A DNA stretch of 64,000 nucleotides from Flavicella marina (GCF_009193215.1 NZ_VYVA01000004.1:124001-188000); one strand, 5' to 3'. Positions 36,993-46,880 are shown, counted from the first letter of the stretch. The notes: generated by a model from the sequence alone, not told the origin. Made by a program: numbers and translations.

Positions 36993-39089
36993 ATGAATTT
37001 AAAAATAGTACACAAAGCCAAAACTCTTCGAGTTCCGAACAACGAAAAAATTATCACAGAATTTGTAAAAATCTATCGTTCCATTGACTTGATAAACAAA
37101 AAGAAGCAAGTTTCAATGAGCAGTATTGTAGTTCAAGCTGCCCTATTTCTGATCATTGCGATTACTACGAGTTGTCAAAATGTTATTGAACATGATGTTA
37201 TGACTCATGAAGAAACAGTAAAAGAAGAAGCAGCAGTTTACGAAATTGATAATAACGAACAAAGCTTATCTTCCAGAATTACTTACATCAATAGAACTGC
37301 AACCATCACTCCTATTATCAATGATGCGTCCTACTCTAAAAAAGGATCATTGAAAGCCAAAAGTGTCAATGGAGTGGAAGAAATGTATTATTGGGAACAT
37401 GTTGCCGATGTAGCTCCATTAATTATTAATGAAAAATTTTTAAGTGTAACGCATATAACTTTAAATAACAACAAAGCATATATTAGTTATCACAAACAAG
37501 GTGATGAACATTTTGGAGCCATTGAAACTATTGATTTAAACAACCCTAATTTTCCGATTATTGCCAGTAGAGCGACATTCCCGAGATCAGATATCAATGC
37601 CATAAGCTCCGGACCTTCTGCGGCATCACCAAATGTAAAAGTTTGGTTGGCTATGTCAAATTCAAAAAACGGGGCACAACTTTATGAAATCGAAACAGAT
37701 AATGGAGTGTACACAGATAAACACAGAAGAGTAAACCTCTCAAACATTTTCGATACAGGAATTTCTGCCTCTGCAAACGGAATTGCTAGTACAAGTCAAT
37801 TTTTATATGTCACTTCAGGAAAAACTCATGGAGGAACTGTAAAACTGAATAAAAGCAGTCTAAAAGCTTTAGATTTTGAGAGCTACCAAAATGCAAAATA
37901 CATTGCGGCAAATAGTTTCTCAGGGAACCCGGTTATTGCAAGTTTAGTTACTGGAGACAATGCTTCTTTAAAAATAAATCGTGATGAAAATGACCTTAAT
38001 GCAACGAATTTTTCAATCGGAGAAATCTTTCATCAAAATGTAATTGAAACCTATCGTGGAAAATCAACTATGGAATTTTCTCCAAAAAACTCTAATAATT
38101 TATACATAGCTAAAGGTAAAGATGGGATTGGACTATATGATATTAACAACGGAGTTGAATTAAACAAATCTAAAGGGACCATGTTAATTGCTGGAAACAC
38201 CAATGGTGTGAGTACAGATATCGATTATGTTTATGCAGCAAACGGTTCTGATGGCATTTCCATCTCTCCACATCCAACAAATCAAAATGAAGACATCTGT
38301 CCTATCTTTTATTGGGATCTAGCAGAAGAAGATGCTTCGGCAAATTACATTATTGCAGATGGCGAATGGGTATTTGTCGCTAAAGGAAAAGGTGGATTTA
38401 AAATTTTAAGAAAAAGAACCAAAGATGAATACAAAACCGTAACTACCTACAATGATAACGGTAAACCAGATGGAATGGAAGACGATAAAGAAGTATGTAG
38501 TACACTACTACCAAATATCTATAGCAATGTTTTACCTGAACGACAAAACGCAATGAAACAACATCCTGAGTATTTTTTAAACCCTGTGAAAAACCTGGTG
38601 ATTAAAGAAAAGACAGAATTAAATTTGACTTTTATTGATGAAGGAGCTGGTTACAAAAATGTTTTAGGATACTACACCTACAACGAAAATGATCCTATAA
38701 CGGAAGAAAATTTATTAGATAAAATAGTAATTTTTCCAAACGTATCTGCACAAGGTTCAGGTGGACAATTGATAAGGGGTAACACAATGAGATTGTTGGG
38801 TGAATTTGAACCAGGTACAGTGGTCGGTTTCTTTTTGATAGCCAACGGATGGCGAAATGGCTCTATAACTGATGGTTATTACTCTCAACATACCGATATA
38901 AACTTTAACCGAAGTGGTAGACAACAGAGTATTATTTTTTATGATGCCAACTGTAATTCAGTAGTGATTGCCTTTGAAGATATCAGTGTCCCGAATGGAG
39001 ACAATGATTTCAACGATGCTATATTCGAAATAACTTCTTCAAATCCTAATGCCCTTGAAGTTGAAAGTTTCAACCAAATAGGTAACTAA
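36993..39089 (+). CDS. DUF4114-containing surface lipoprotein
   Basis: 698 residues. A 41-residue polar, basic N-terminal stretch precedes a hydrophobic segment ending in a lipobox-like ITTSC (Cys61), so the ATG at 37116 could be the real start, but it would lack the usual positive charges. Residues about 110-500 contain repeating beta-propeller-like units (AYISYHKQGDE, NLYIAKGKDGIGLYDINNGV, VYAANGSDGISI). The C-terminus (about 545-690) is a DUF4114 domain with VPNGDNDFNDAIFEI, a probable calcium-binding loop. It likely sits on the cell surface and may bind or anchor the exopolysaccharide. Its promoter carries the locus motif, linking it to the NO-sensing system. Confidence 0.75.
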   Translation: MNLKIVHKAKTLRVPNNEKIITEFVKIYRSIDLINKKKQVSMSSIVVQAALFLIIAITTSCQNVIEHDVMTHEETVKEEAAVYEIDNNEQSLSSRITYINRTATITPIINDASYSKKGSLKAKSVNGVEEMYYWEHVADVAPLIINEKFLSVTHITLNNNKAYISYHKQGDEHFGAIETIDLNNPNFPIIASRATFPRSDINAISSGPSAASPNVKVWLAMSNSKNGAQLYEIETDNGVYTDKHRRVNLSNIFDTGISASANGIASTSQFLYVTSGKTHGGTVKLNKSSLKALDFESYQNAKYIAANSFSGNPVIASLVTGDNASLKINRDENDLNATNFSIGEIFHQNVIETYRGKSTMEFSPKNSNNLYIAKGKDGIGLYDINNGVELNKSKGTMLIAGNTNGVSTDIDYVYAANGSDGISISPHPTNQNEDICPIFYWDLAEEDASANYIIADGEWVFVAKGKGGFKILRKRTKDEYKTVTTYNDNGKPDGMEDDKEVCSTLLPNIYSNVLPERQNAMKQHPEYFLNPVKNLVIKEKTELNLTFIDEGAGYKNVLGYYTYNENDPITEENLLDKIVIFPNVSAQGSGGQLIRGNTMRLLGEFEPGTVVGFFLIANGWRNGSITDGYYSQHTDINFNRSGRQQSIIFYDANCNSVVIAFEDISVPNGDNDFNDAIFEITSSNPNALEVESFNQIGN

Positions 39090-39111
39090 ATCAAAAAAAA
39101 TACTGCATTTC

Positions 39112-39144
39112 ATGCCCAATGTAAATTTCATTGGGCATTATTTT
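39112..39144 (+). terminator. Terminator after the DUF4114 gene
   Basis: ATGCCCAATG and CATTGGGCAT form a 10-bp stem (39112-39121 with 39129-39138) and a 7-nt loop, followed by a T-rich tail. It marks the end of the NO/exopolysaccharide locus. Confidence 0.78.
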
Positions 39145-39214
39145 GTCTTAGAGTAATCAATGAAAAAATTTAATTCTATACATTTGTTCATTGAATCTTT
39201 AAAAGACAAATGCA

Positions 39215-39784
39215 ATGGATTACTATTATATAAAAGCCTTACACATTATCTTTATTGTTACATGGTTTGCTGGTTTGTTTTACATCGTTCGCTTATTTAT
39301 CTACCATGTAGAAGCTGATAAAAAACAACAGCCAGATAAGGGCATATTGCAACGTCAATATAAAATCATGAGCAAACGCTTATGGTACATAATCACATGG
39401 CCTTCTGCTATTTTAGCAAGTATCTTTGCTTTTTGGTTATTATATGAAAACCCTACTTTATTAAAACAACAATGGATGTGGATCAAGTTATCTTTTGTTG
39501 GAATCCTATATTTTTATCAATGGGGGTGTCATGTGATATACAAACAATTGCAAAACGATATTATCAAATATAGTTCTGCAAAATTAAGACTTTGGAATGA
39601 GGTGGCAACTGTTGTTTTATTCGCTGTTGTCTTTTTAGTTGAACTTCAAAATAATATTGATTGGATTTGGGGTGTCATCGGAATTTTCTCTTTTGGTATT
39701 GTCTTAATGTTACTCGTAAAACTATACAAGAAAGCTAGAAAAAAAAGAAGTTGGGATGCTTCTGAAAAGGACTTTCTAGAGTAA
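39215..39784 (+). CDS. HemJ/CopD-like membrane protein
   Basis: 189 residues with five membrane helices. The N-terminus (ALHIIFIVTWFAGLFYIVRL followed by FIYH) carries the conserved His of HemJ (UPF0093), the protoporphyrinogen IX oxidase used in haem synthesis by many bacteria that lack HemG and HemY; the segment MWIKLSFVGILYFYQWGCH also fits. The related CopD copper proteins share the fold, so some annotations use that name. HemJ is the likelier assignment. Its 3' end overlaps the convergent glycosyltransferase gene by 9 bp, with no room for a terminator. Confidence 0.82.
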   Translation: MDYYYIKALHIIFIVTWFAGLFYIVRLFIYHVEADKKQQPDKGILQRQYKIMSKRLWYIITWPSAILASIFAFWLLYENPTLLKQQWMWIKLSFVGILYFYQWGCHVIYKQLQNDIIKYSSAKLRLWNEVATVVLFAVVFLVELQNNIDWIWGVIGIFSFGIVLMLLVKLYKKARKKRSWDASEKDFLE

Positions 39785-40915
39785 ATCTATAATTTCTCCT
39801 CTTCCATCGGAAGAATTACTCCCTATAACATATGTGGTATCTGTGGAATGGATTTTAAAAATTAATCTTTCAGAATGCAATTGAGCTATGATTTCAATAA
39901 TTTTCTCGTAAGACAACGTAGATTCATCAAACCATACTTCTTCAATTTTTTTCTTGATTGTATAACGCTCTATTTGCTTGATAGAATTGAACTTTACAAA
40001 CGATAAATTTCGATGCATTTCTTTGTCAATCGTTACCTTTTTATTTCCAACGTATAAAATATTTTCGCGCTCTGAAATAATAATTACTGGATCGGCCAGT
40101 TGAAAATATTTGTATAAATACCACAACTTTATTCCGATTTTCATAGCAGTGTCTTTGAAAAAATTTGCTTTGAAATGTTTCTTGTAAAATATTTCCATGG
40201 CACCGTGAAAATATTTCAAATACTTTACATCTTTCCTTGTAGACTCACCTTTAAAATGTATTGCTTTAACGCCTCCCAAATAATAATTTTGCAATCCGGC
40301 ATTTAGCAATTTATAACTGAGATCAATATCTTCACCATACATAAAATAATCTTCGTCAAAACCACCAACCACTTTGTAAACACTCGTTTTTAAAAACATA
40401 AATGCACCAACTAAAATCTCTACTTCACCCGAACCATCTTGCTCAATATGATTGGCATAGTAAGTTCCCTTAGCATTGTTTCCTCCAAATAATTTATTCA
40501 AAGATGCTTTGAAGGTTGGAATCCCTCTTTTACTTTCTGGTAAAAATGCACCTGTACCATCGATGAGCTGTACTCCTACCGCTCCTAATTTATCTTTTGT
40601 AGCTGCAAAATCTAGCAAATCAATAAAAGTATGTTCTCCTACAACCGTATCTGGATTTAAAATAAGTACATGTTCTCCTTCAGCAATTGCAACACCTTGA
40701 TTATTCGCCTTGGAAAAACCAACATTTTCCTTATTTGCGATTAGTTTTACATTCGGAAAGTTTTTAGCCAATAACAGACTACTATTGTCTGCTGAATTAT
40801 TGTCTACTACAATTATTTCACCGCGTATACCTTCACAAGCCTTTTCAACACTTTTTAAACACAATTCTAAAAAGTGATAAACATTATAACTTACTATCAC
40901 AATAGATAGTTCCAT
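39776..40915 (-). CDS. Family 2 glycosyltransferase with C-terminal extension
   Basis: About 379 residues. An N-terminal GT-A domain (about 1-260) opens MELSIVIVSYNVYHFLELCL and contains IIVVDNNSADNS, VLILNPDTVVG and DEDYFMYGEDIDLSYKL, typical of rhamnosyltransferase-like non-processive GT2 enzymes. The last 110 residues (from about VIIISERENILYVGN) form a separate alpha/beta region seen in some flavobacterial GT2 proteins; its role is unknown. The start at 40915 is chosen because the sequence before it (MTKSPH) adds nothing to the fold. It probably adds a sugar to LPS or a capsule. Acceptor and donor are not known. Confidence 0.85.
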   Translation of the reverse strand: MELSIVIVSYNVYHFLELCLKSVEKACEGIRGEIIVVDNNSADNSSLLLAKNFPNVKLIANKENVGFSKANNQGVAIAEGEHVLILNPDTVVGEHTFIDLLDFAATKDKLGAVGVQLIDGTGAFLPESKRGIPTFKASLNKLFGGNNAKGTYYANHIEQDGSGEVEILVGAFMFLKTSVYKVVGGFDEDYFMYGEDIDLSYKLLNAGLQNYYLGGVKAIHFKGESTRKDVKYLKYFHGAMEIFYKKHFKANFFKDTAMKIGIKLWYLYKYFQLADPVIIISERENILYVGNKKVTIDKEMHRNLSFVKFNSIKQIERYTIKKKIEEVWFDESTLSYEKIIEIIAQLHSERLIFKIHSTDTTYVIGSNSSDGRGEIIDLL

Positions 40916-41001
40916 ATGGGGAGATTTGGTCAAAGTAATTACGGTTAAATGGTAGTAGCGAAAATAGAATTTTTATTTTTCTTATTCAAGGTAATATTTC
41001 C

Positions 41002-41619
41002 TTATTGCGCTAAGGAGTCTCCAAAAGGAACGCGATTTGCAATACTTCTTCCTAAGGTTACCTCATCTGTATACTGTAATTCATCTCCAACCGAAATACC
41101 TCTAGCAATGGTTGAAATGGTGATTTGGTATTTTTGTAGTTGTTTGTAAATATAAAAATTTGTGGTATCGCCTTCCATAGTTGAACTCAATGCCAAAACC
41201 ACTTCCTTTACAACACCAGATTCTATTCTTTCAATCAACTCCGAAATCGTTAAATTATGAGGTCCTACCCCTTCCATTGGAGATATCCTTCCACCGAGCA
41301 CATGGTACAAACCTTTAAATTGAACTGTATTTTCGATTGCCATCACATCTCTAATATCTTCAACAACACAAATAATTTCTTTGTTTCTTTGACTACTCGA
41401 ACAAATTTCACAAACCTCAACATCAGAAATACTGTAACAACTTTTACACAACTTCACCTGCTCAACTAAAGCATCTAGCGCTGTCGTTAAATGTTTTGTA
41501 TGTGTTTTCGATTGCTTCAACAAATGGAGCACCAATCTCAAGGCTGTACGCTTTCCGATTCCAGGAAGCTGAGAAACTTCATTCACAGCATTTTCTAATA
41601 ATTTTGAAGAAAAATTCAT
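41002..41619 (-). CDS. recR: Recombination mediator RecR
   Basis: 205 residues. N-terminal helix-hairpin-helix ([17 protein letters not shown]), a four-Cys zinc finger ([16 protein letters not shown]), and a Toprim domain ([15 protein letters not shown] ... [16 protein letters not shown]). RecR loads RecA on SSB-coated single-stranded DNA with RecO. A -7 box TATCTTTG (41631-41624) lies only 5 nt before the ATG, so the transcript is probably leaderless or nearly so. Confidence 0.97.
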   Translation of the reverse strand: MNFSSKLLENAVNEVSQLPGIGKRTALRLVLHLLKQSKTHTKHLTTALDALVEQVKLCKSCYSISDVEVCEICSSSQRNKEIICVVEDIRDVMAIENTVQFKGLYHVLGGRISPMEGVGPHNLTISELIERIESGVVKEVVLALSSTMEGDTTNFYIYKQLQKYQITISTIARGISVGDELQYTDEVTLGRSIANRVPFGDSLAQ

Positions 41620-41759
41620 GCCACAAAGATACTCAATTGCTTAAAAAAGCAATCGTAATTCTAAAGAGCTTTCAAAAAATATATTTGATTTTTTATGCAA
41701 ATAAGAATCTATCTTAAAAACTTTAGTATTTTCACTTTTTATTCAAAAAACAAATAAGA

Positions 41760-43232
41760 ATGCAGGCTATTCAAATTATTTCAATCGTAGTTATATATTT
41801 CTTTGTCCTTCTTGGAATCTCATATTTCACAGGTAAAAGCGATTCTAATAATTCCTTTTTTAAGGCAGAAAAAAAGTCGCCTTGGTATGTGGTAGCCTTC
41901 GGAATGGTTGGTGCTTCACTTTCTGGAGTTACATTCATTTCTGTTCCAGGTTGGGTACAAGCGAGTCAGTTTAGTTATATGCAAATTGTATTCGGATATT
42001 TGGCTGGATATTTTGTAATTGCATACATATTATTGCCAATCTACTACAGAACCAACATCACCTCTATCTACGAATATTTAAGAGAACGATTCGGAGTTGT
42101 AAGTCATAAAACAGGAGCCGTTTTCTTTTTCATTTCTCGTGTACTTGGAGCCTCTTTTCGATTATTTTTAGTGGCTTCAGTTTTTCAGTATTTTATTTTT
42201 GACACTTGGAATATTCCTTTCGAAGTTACTGTAGTGATATCTATTTTGCTCATATGGATGTATACCTATAAAGGTGGTATGCGAACGATCGTTTGGACCG
42301 ACACCTTGCAAACTCTTTTTATGCTTGCTGCAGTCTTTGCATCCATTTATATTATTTGTGACAGTTTCGGACTTACAGTATTCGAAGCCTTTAAATCAGA
42401 AGAATTCAAAGAATATTCACAGATGTTTTTCACGGAAGATATCAACAACAGCAAACACCTACTCAAGTCATTCTTCGGAGGTATGTTTATCGCAATCGCA
42501 ATGACTGGTTTAGATCAAGACATGATGCAAAAAAACCTTACTTGTAAAAGTACCAAAGAAGCTCAGTGGAATGTTTTGTCTTTAGGTTTTATTCTAATCG
42601 TTGTAAATTTTATTTTCTTGTTTTTAGGCGCCTTACTTTTTATGTATGCTGATAAGAACGGAATTGCAATTCCTACAATTGATGGGAAAATAAAAACCGA
42701 TTTATTATTCCCTCAAATTGCATTAAATGAGAACCTAGGTCTTCCAATTGCCTTGTTCTTTATTTTAGGTTTGATCGCTGCAGCGTATTCAAGTGCAGAT
42801 AGTGCACTTACTTCGTTAACAACTTCATTTTGTTTTGATTTTTTAAGACTTGAAAACCAAGAGGAAAAACGACAAAAAACAATCAGAAAAAAGGTACATA
42901 TCGGTGTTTCTATACTTTTAGTACTCGTTATTATAATATTCAAACATGTATTGGATGACAATGTAATCAGCAGTCTGCTAAAAGTAGCTAGTTATACGTA
43001 TGGTCCTTTATTAGGTCTTTTTGCTTTCGGAATATTCACCAAACATCAGATCATCGAAAAACGAGTTCCTTTCGTTGCATTATTTGCCGTAATTACAACG
43101 GCAATTCTAAATTATTATTCAACAGTTTTGTTCAACGGATACAAATTTGGATACGAATTGTTAATTGTCAACGGAGCTATTACATTCTTAGGTTTGTTAA
43201 CTATAAAATCAAACAAACCAATTTCTCAGTAA
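41760..43232 (+). CDS. Sodium:solute symporter (SSS family)
   Basis: 490 residues and about 13 membrane helices. [19 protein letters not shown] at the N-terminus, [16 protein letters not shown] and [14 protein letters not shown] (sodium-site helix) are typical of the SSSF/SLC5 family. Flavobacterial relatives are commonly annotated as sodium:solute symporters with sugar, sialic acid or amino acid substrates. The substrate here is not known. Transcribed alone, divergent from recR. Confidence 0.88.
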   Translation: MQAIQIISIVVIYFFVLLGISYFTGKSDSNNSFFKAEKKSPWYVVAFGMVGASLSGVTFISVPGWVQASQFSYMQIVFGYLAGYFVIAYILLPIYYRTNITSIYEYLRERFGVVSHKTGAVFFFISRVLGASFRLFLVASVFQYFIFDTWNIPFEVTVVISILLIWMYTYKGGMRTIVWTDTLQTLFMLAAVFASIYIICDSFGLTVFEAFKSEEFKEYSQMFFTEDINNSKHLLKSFFGGMFIAIAMTGLDQDMMQKNLTCKSTKEAQWNVLSLGFILIVVNFIFLFLGALLFMYADKNGIAIPTIDGKIKTDLLFPQIALNENLGLPIALFFILGLIAAAYSSADSALTSLTTSFCFDFLRLENQEEKRQKTIRKKVHIGVSILLVLVIIIFKHVLDDNVISSLLKVASYTYGPLLGLFAFGIFTKHQIIEKRVPFVALFAVITTAILNYYSTVLFNGYKFGYELLIVNGAITFLGLLTIKSNKPISQ

Positions 43233-43272
43233 ATCACTATCTTCTACTTCAAATAATCATTATTTTTGTAGC

Positions 43273-43920
43273 ATGGAAAAAGACCTAAGCGACTATAGAA
43301 AAGTGTACAAAAAAAAGGAGTTATCAGAAAATGATATTCCTGAAAACCCCTTGGAATTATTTCAAAAGTGGTTTTACAATGTAGAACAATCTAATTCGAT
43401 TGACGAGGCCAATGCGATGACGGTTTCAACCATTGGTACGGATGGCTTTCCAAAAAGCAGAGTGGTATTGATGAAAAAATTTACCTGGGAAGGTTTTATC
43501 TTTTACACGAATTATAACAGTGAAAAAGGACAAGCCATTACCAACAATCCCAACTTATGTCTTTCGTTTTTTTGGCCAGGAATGGAACAACAGATCATCA
43601 TCAAAGGAATCGCTGAAAAGGTACCTGAAAACTTGTCAGATGGTTATTTTGAATCTCGTCCTGATGGTAGTAAACTAGGTGCATGGGCTTCCAATCAGAG
43701 TCAGGTAGTTGCATCGAAAGATGAATTGTTGCAAAATCTTGAAAAATTTGAACAAAAATTTGAAAACTCAGAAATTCCAAGACCAAAGCATTGGGGAGGC
43801 TATTTGGTGAAACCAAAATCGATTGAATTCTGGCAAGGAAGACCTAATCGTATGCATGATAGAATCTTATATACGCTGCAAGAAAATTTCGATTGGAATA
43901 TTGAACGTTTGGCCCCTTAA
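43273..43920 (+). CDS. pdxH: Pyridoxamine 5'-phosphate oxidase
   Basis: 215 residues, the normal length. FMN enzyme that forms pyridoxal phosphate. Conserved segments: NAMTVSTIGTDGFPKSRVVLMK, GFIFYTNYNSEKG, SRPDGSKLGAWASNQSQVV, and the C-terminal WGGYLVKPKSIEFWQGRPNRMHDR. TATTTTTG (43261-43268), a -7 box, lies 4 nt before the ATG, again suggesting a leaderless mRNA. Several PLP enzymes in the window, such as HisC, would depend on it. Confidence 0.97.
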   Translation: MEKDLSDYRKVYKKKELSENDIPENPLELFQKWFYNVEQSNSIDEANAMTVSTIGTDGFPKSRVVLMKKFTWEGFIFYTNYNSEKGQAITNNPNLCLSFFWPGMEQQIIIKGIAEKVPENLSDGYFESRPDGSKLGAWASNQSQVVASKDELLQNLEKFEQKFENSEIPRPKHWGGYLVKPKSIEFWQGRPNRMHDRILYTLQENFDWNIERLAP

Positions 43921-43979
43921 CAAAAGAATATAAATTTTATTTTTCTATCCATATAAAAAAGCCAATTCAACTATTTTAG

Positions 43980-43987
43980 TATCTTTG
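43980..43987 (+). promoter_or_regulatory. -7 promoter element of the sixA-ppx unit
   Basis: TATCTTTG, a full match to TAnnTTTG, 18 nt before the SixA-like ATG. Confidence 0.55.
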
Positions 43988-44005
43988 AATTATTAATTTG
44001 TATAC

Positions 44006-44494
44006 ATGAAAACAGTATATATTGTAAGGCATGCAAAGTCTTCTTGGGAGTACAATGGCATTAAAGACATTGATCGACCATTAAAAAAAAGAGGTATCAA
44101 AGATTCTTATCTTGTTGCTTCGGCGCTATCTGAAAAAATAAAAAAACCTGATGTTTTTATTACAAGTAGCGCGTCTAGAGCCTTATCCACGGCGGTTATA
44201 TTTAGCAACGTTTTCGGATACCCTTTATCAAATTTGCAAATCAAAAAATCTTTGTATAGTTTTAGTGATGGTTATTTAGTAAAAACCATCAAAGCTTTGG
44301 ATGATGAATTTGATTCAGCCATTATTTTTAGTCATGATCATGGGATCAACGACTTTGTAAATAAATATGGAAATGTTTTCATTCCGCATGTACCTACTTG
44401 TGGGGTAATTGCCATAGAATTTGACAACAATCACTGGAAAAGTATAAAAAAAGGAAAAACTCTTTTTCAAGAAGCACCTAAAAATCACAAATAA
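44006..44494 (+). CDS. SixA-like histidine phosphatase
   Basis: 162 residues of the histidine-phosphatase superfamily. The RHG motif is VRHAKSSW near the N-terminus, SSASRALSTA follows, and the second catalytic His is in IIFSHDHGINDF. SixA of E. coli removes phosphate from HPt domains, so a link to the HPt relay at 28894 is conceivable but without genomic support. It sits 12 bp before the Ppx/GppA gene and is probably co-transcribed with it. Confidence 0.88.
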   Translation: MKTVYIVRHAKSSWEYNGIKDIDRPLKKRGIKDSYLVASALSEKIKKPDVFITSSASRALSTAVIFSNVFGYPLSNLQIKKSLYSFSDGYLVKTIKALDDEFDSAIIFSHDHGINDFVNKYGNVFIPHVPTCGVIAIEFDNNHWKSIKKGKTLFQEAPKNHK

Positions 44495-44506
44495 AACAAT
44501 ATCATC

Positions 44507-45406
44507 TTGTTAAACATAAAGAAATACGCTGCTATTGATATCGGTTCTAATGCCGTAAGATTACTAATTTCAAATATTATTTTGGTTGAAGATGAAGAAC
44601 CAAAATTCAAAAAATCAGCACTAATTCGTGTACCAATTCGTTTGGGTGCCGACGCATTTATTTCGGGGACTATATCTGATGAAAATTCTAATAGAATGGT
44701 TGAGGCCATGAAAGCCTTTAAGCTCTTGATGAATGTACATGGTGTAGAGACCTATAAAGCATGTGCGACTTCAGCCATGAGAGATTCTTCGAACGGACCA
44801 GAATTAATTGAAAAAATCAAAAAAGAAGCTGATATTAAAATTGAAATTATTGATGGTAAAAAAGAAGCACAAATAATAGCTTCTACCGATTTATCTCAGC
44901 TTATAGAAGGTCATAAATCATATCTTTATGTTGACGTTGGTGGAGGAAGTACCGAATTCACAATATTTTCGAAGCAACAGGTTGTTGCATCAAAATCATT
45001 TAAAATGGGTACTGTACGTCTATTAAACAAAGAAGTAGACAAAAAAGAAACATGGAAAGAAATCAAAAAATGGATTGAAAAAAACACCAAAGACCTAAAG
45101 AAAATTGTGTTAATCGGTTCTGGTGGAAATATCAATAAGATATTTAAAATGTCTGGTCAAAAAATAGACAAACCTCTTTCTTATATTTATATGAATGCTC
45201 ATTACCAGTTTTTGAAAAAGATGTCATACGAAGAACGTATCTCAGAACTTGGATTGAACCCAGATCGAGCGGATGTAATTATACCTGCCACAAAAATTTA
45301 TTTATCAGCAATGAAATGGAGTGGAGCAAAAAAAATCTACGTTCCAAAAATTGGATTGTCTGATGGTATTATCAAAAGTTTGTATAGTGGGATAATTGAA
45401 GCATAG
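44507..45406 (+). CDS. Ppx/GppA-family phosphatase
   Basis: 299 residues with an actin-like fold: phosphate-1 loop AAIDIGSNAVRLLIS, ACATSAMRDSSN, and VDVGGGSTEFTIF in the second half. Only the catalytic core is present, without the C-terminal HD-like domain of long E. coli Ppx, as usual in Bacteroidota. It degrades polyphosphate or pppGpp; which one cannot be decided. It starts with TTG, the only start that preserves the N-terminal strand. It ends 4 bp before the cyclophilin ATG. Confidence 0.88.
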   Translation: MLNIKKYAAIDIGSNAVRLLISNIILVEDEEPKFKKSALIRVPIRLGADAFISGTISDENSNRMVEAMKAFKLLMNVHGVETYKACATSAMRDSSNGPELIEKIKKEADIKIEIIDGKKEAQIIASTDLSQLIEGHKSYLYVDVGGGSTEFTIFSKQQVVASKSFKMGTVRLLNKEVDKKETWKEIKKWIEKNTKDLKKIVLIGSGGNINKIFKMSGQKIDKPLSYIYMNAHYQFLKKMSYEERISELGLNPDRADVIIPATKIYLSAMKWSGAKKIYVPKIGLSDGIIKSLYSGIIEA

Positions 45407-45410
45407 TTTG

Positions 45411-46157
45411 ATGGTATCATTTAGGTTATTATTTTTCATAACTGCTAGTGTTCTCTTAACTAGATGTGAGTCTCAATCAAATGACAAACAACAACACAAA
45501 ACAAAGACTCAAAAAGATTCTGTTGCTGCTATTTCAACCGTTGTTGTAAAAGAAAACAAACCGCCAGAAAAATACATCTTACCGCAAAACAGACGATACA
45601 TCTTTGATTCTATCTCTACAGAAAATGCTGTAGAATTCTTTACAGAATACGGAAAAAAAAATCCTGAAACGAAGATAAAAATAGAAACCAGATTAGGTAC
45701 CATAATTGCAAAATTATACGAAGACACTCCGATTCATCGAGCGAGTTTTATCTATTTGGTAAAAATGGGATATTACAACACTACCTGCTTTTATAGGGTA
45801 GTACCTGACTTTATAGTACAAGGTGGAAACTCAGACAATTTGGTAACCCCTGCCTTTAAAGAACAATTACACGACTATAAAATTCCTGCAGAATTCAGAA
45901 AAAACAGAGGTCATAAACGCGGCTGTATGGCAGCTGCAAGGGACTGGGTAAACAACCCTGAAAAAATGTCAAGTCCTTTTGAGTTTTATTTTATTCAAGC
46001 CACAAAAGACCAATCTCACTTAAATTTCGAACACACAGTTTTTGGAGAAATCATCAACGGAATTGAAGTTATAGATAAAATCACCAAAGTTGCTATCGAC
46101 CGTTACGAATGGCCAGAGAAAGAAATTCCTATGAAAATTACGGTGCTAAAAAACTAA
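45411..46157 (+). CDS. Cyclophilin-type peptidyl-prolyl isomerase, lipoprotein
   Basis: About 248 residues. An N-terminal hydrophobic segment ends in a lipobox-like LLTRC, followed by a polar linker (about 25-65). The cyclophilin domain spans about 85-245: IETRLGTIIAKLYEDTPIHR, YYNTTCFYRVVPDFIVQGG, and HTVFGEIINGIEVIDKI. It is likely a periplasmic or surface folding helper. The ATG at 45411 is preferred over an in-frame TTG at 45396 inside the previous gene. Its 3' end overlaps the convergent lipoprotein gene by 4 bp. Confidence 0.88.
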   Translation: MVSFRLLFFITASVLLTRCESQSNDKQQHKTKTQKDSVAAISTVVVKENKPPEKYILPQNRRYIFDSISTENAVEFFTEYGKKNPETKIKIETRLGTIIAKLYEDTPIHRASFIYLVKMGYYNTTCFYRVVPDFIVQGGNSDNLVTPAFKEQLHDYKIPAEFRKNRGHKRGCMAAARDWVNNPEKMSSPFEFYFIQATKDQSHLNFEHTVFGEIINGIEVIDKITKVAIDRYEWPEKEIPMKITVLKN

Positions 46158-46726
46158 TCAAACCAAACGACAAAACTTGTAGGCTTTACAAGGTTTGGTA
46201 TTTGTTCTAATTGTACATCATTTGTTTGAATAGTAGTAATTCCCAAATCTAATTTATCCAATGTCATCGTTGCATTTAACGCATCTAAATACAAAACAAC
46301 CTTTGTAAAAGTAGATTCCGTTTTTGAAATATTTGTCAATAAATTTATCTCTTCAAAAGTAGACCCAAGACCAATGCCTTCTTCTGTTGTATATAGCTCG
46401 TCGTGAATTTCAATAACTTTAAAAGTTGATAACGAATCTAAGGGTTCTTTTGGAGTAAGAGTCAACAGGTGTTTTCCTTCTTTAGAATAAATATAGTAAT
46501 AGTCATCTGCTTGAGTATAACTACCTTTGTAACCTAAAACACCCTCACTTAAATTTTTAACAATCGAATCGTTCTCAAAAAGTGCATCAACTTCTTCTAC
46601 TGTCGTTTCATTCGTTACTAGCCCTACTCTATTTTTTGAAATCGTATAAGCATCATTACCCGAACAGGCGACAAGTTGCACTGCGAAAAAACACACCAAA
46701 ACACTTTTGAAAATCGTTTGTATCAT
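46154..46726 (-). CDS. Hypothetical lipoprotein
   Basis: 190 residues with a lipoprotein signal (MIQTIFKSVLVCFFAVQLVAC, Cys21). The mature protein is acidic with mixed alpha/beta content and no recognised family. Segments such as VGLVTNETTVEEVDALFEN and GIGLGSTFEEIN recall the repeated structure of SmpA/BLIP-like lipoproteins, but that is only a resemblance. It is a single gene convergent with the cyclophilin gene. Confidence 0.72.
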   Translation of the reverse strand: MIQTIFKSVLVCFFAVQLVACSGNDAYTISKNRVGLVTNETTVEEVDALFENDSIVKNLSEGVLGYKGSYTQADDYYYIYSKEGKHLLTLTPKEPLDSLSTFKVIEIHDELYTTEEGIGLGSTFEEINLLTNISKTESTFTKVVLYLDALNATMTLDKLDLGITTIQTNDVQLEQIPNLVKPTSFVVWFD

Positions 46727-46872
46727 AAATTGAAAGAATCTAATTATTGTTGGGGCTAAATGTAGTTTTTTTCTTTTAAATCACCATGAGCTTCACTCGT
46801 AAAAAAATCAGAAGTACTAGGTATGCAGAAAAATATTCTTCGATATTAACTTATAAAACTATCCCTTTTAAG

Positions 46873-46880
46873 TATCTTTG
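46873..46880 (+). promoter_or_regulatory. -7 promoter element of queE
   Basis: TATCTTTG, 21 nt before the queE ATG. The remaining upstream 175 bp (from 46727) is A+T-rich, and no preQ1-type riboswitch was recognised. Confidence 0.55.
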
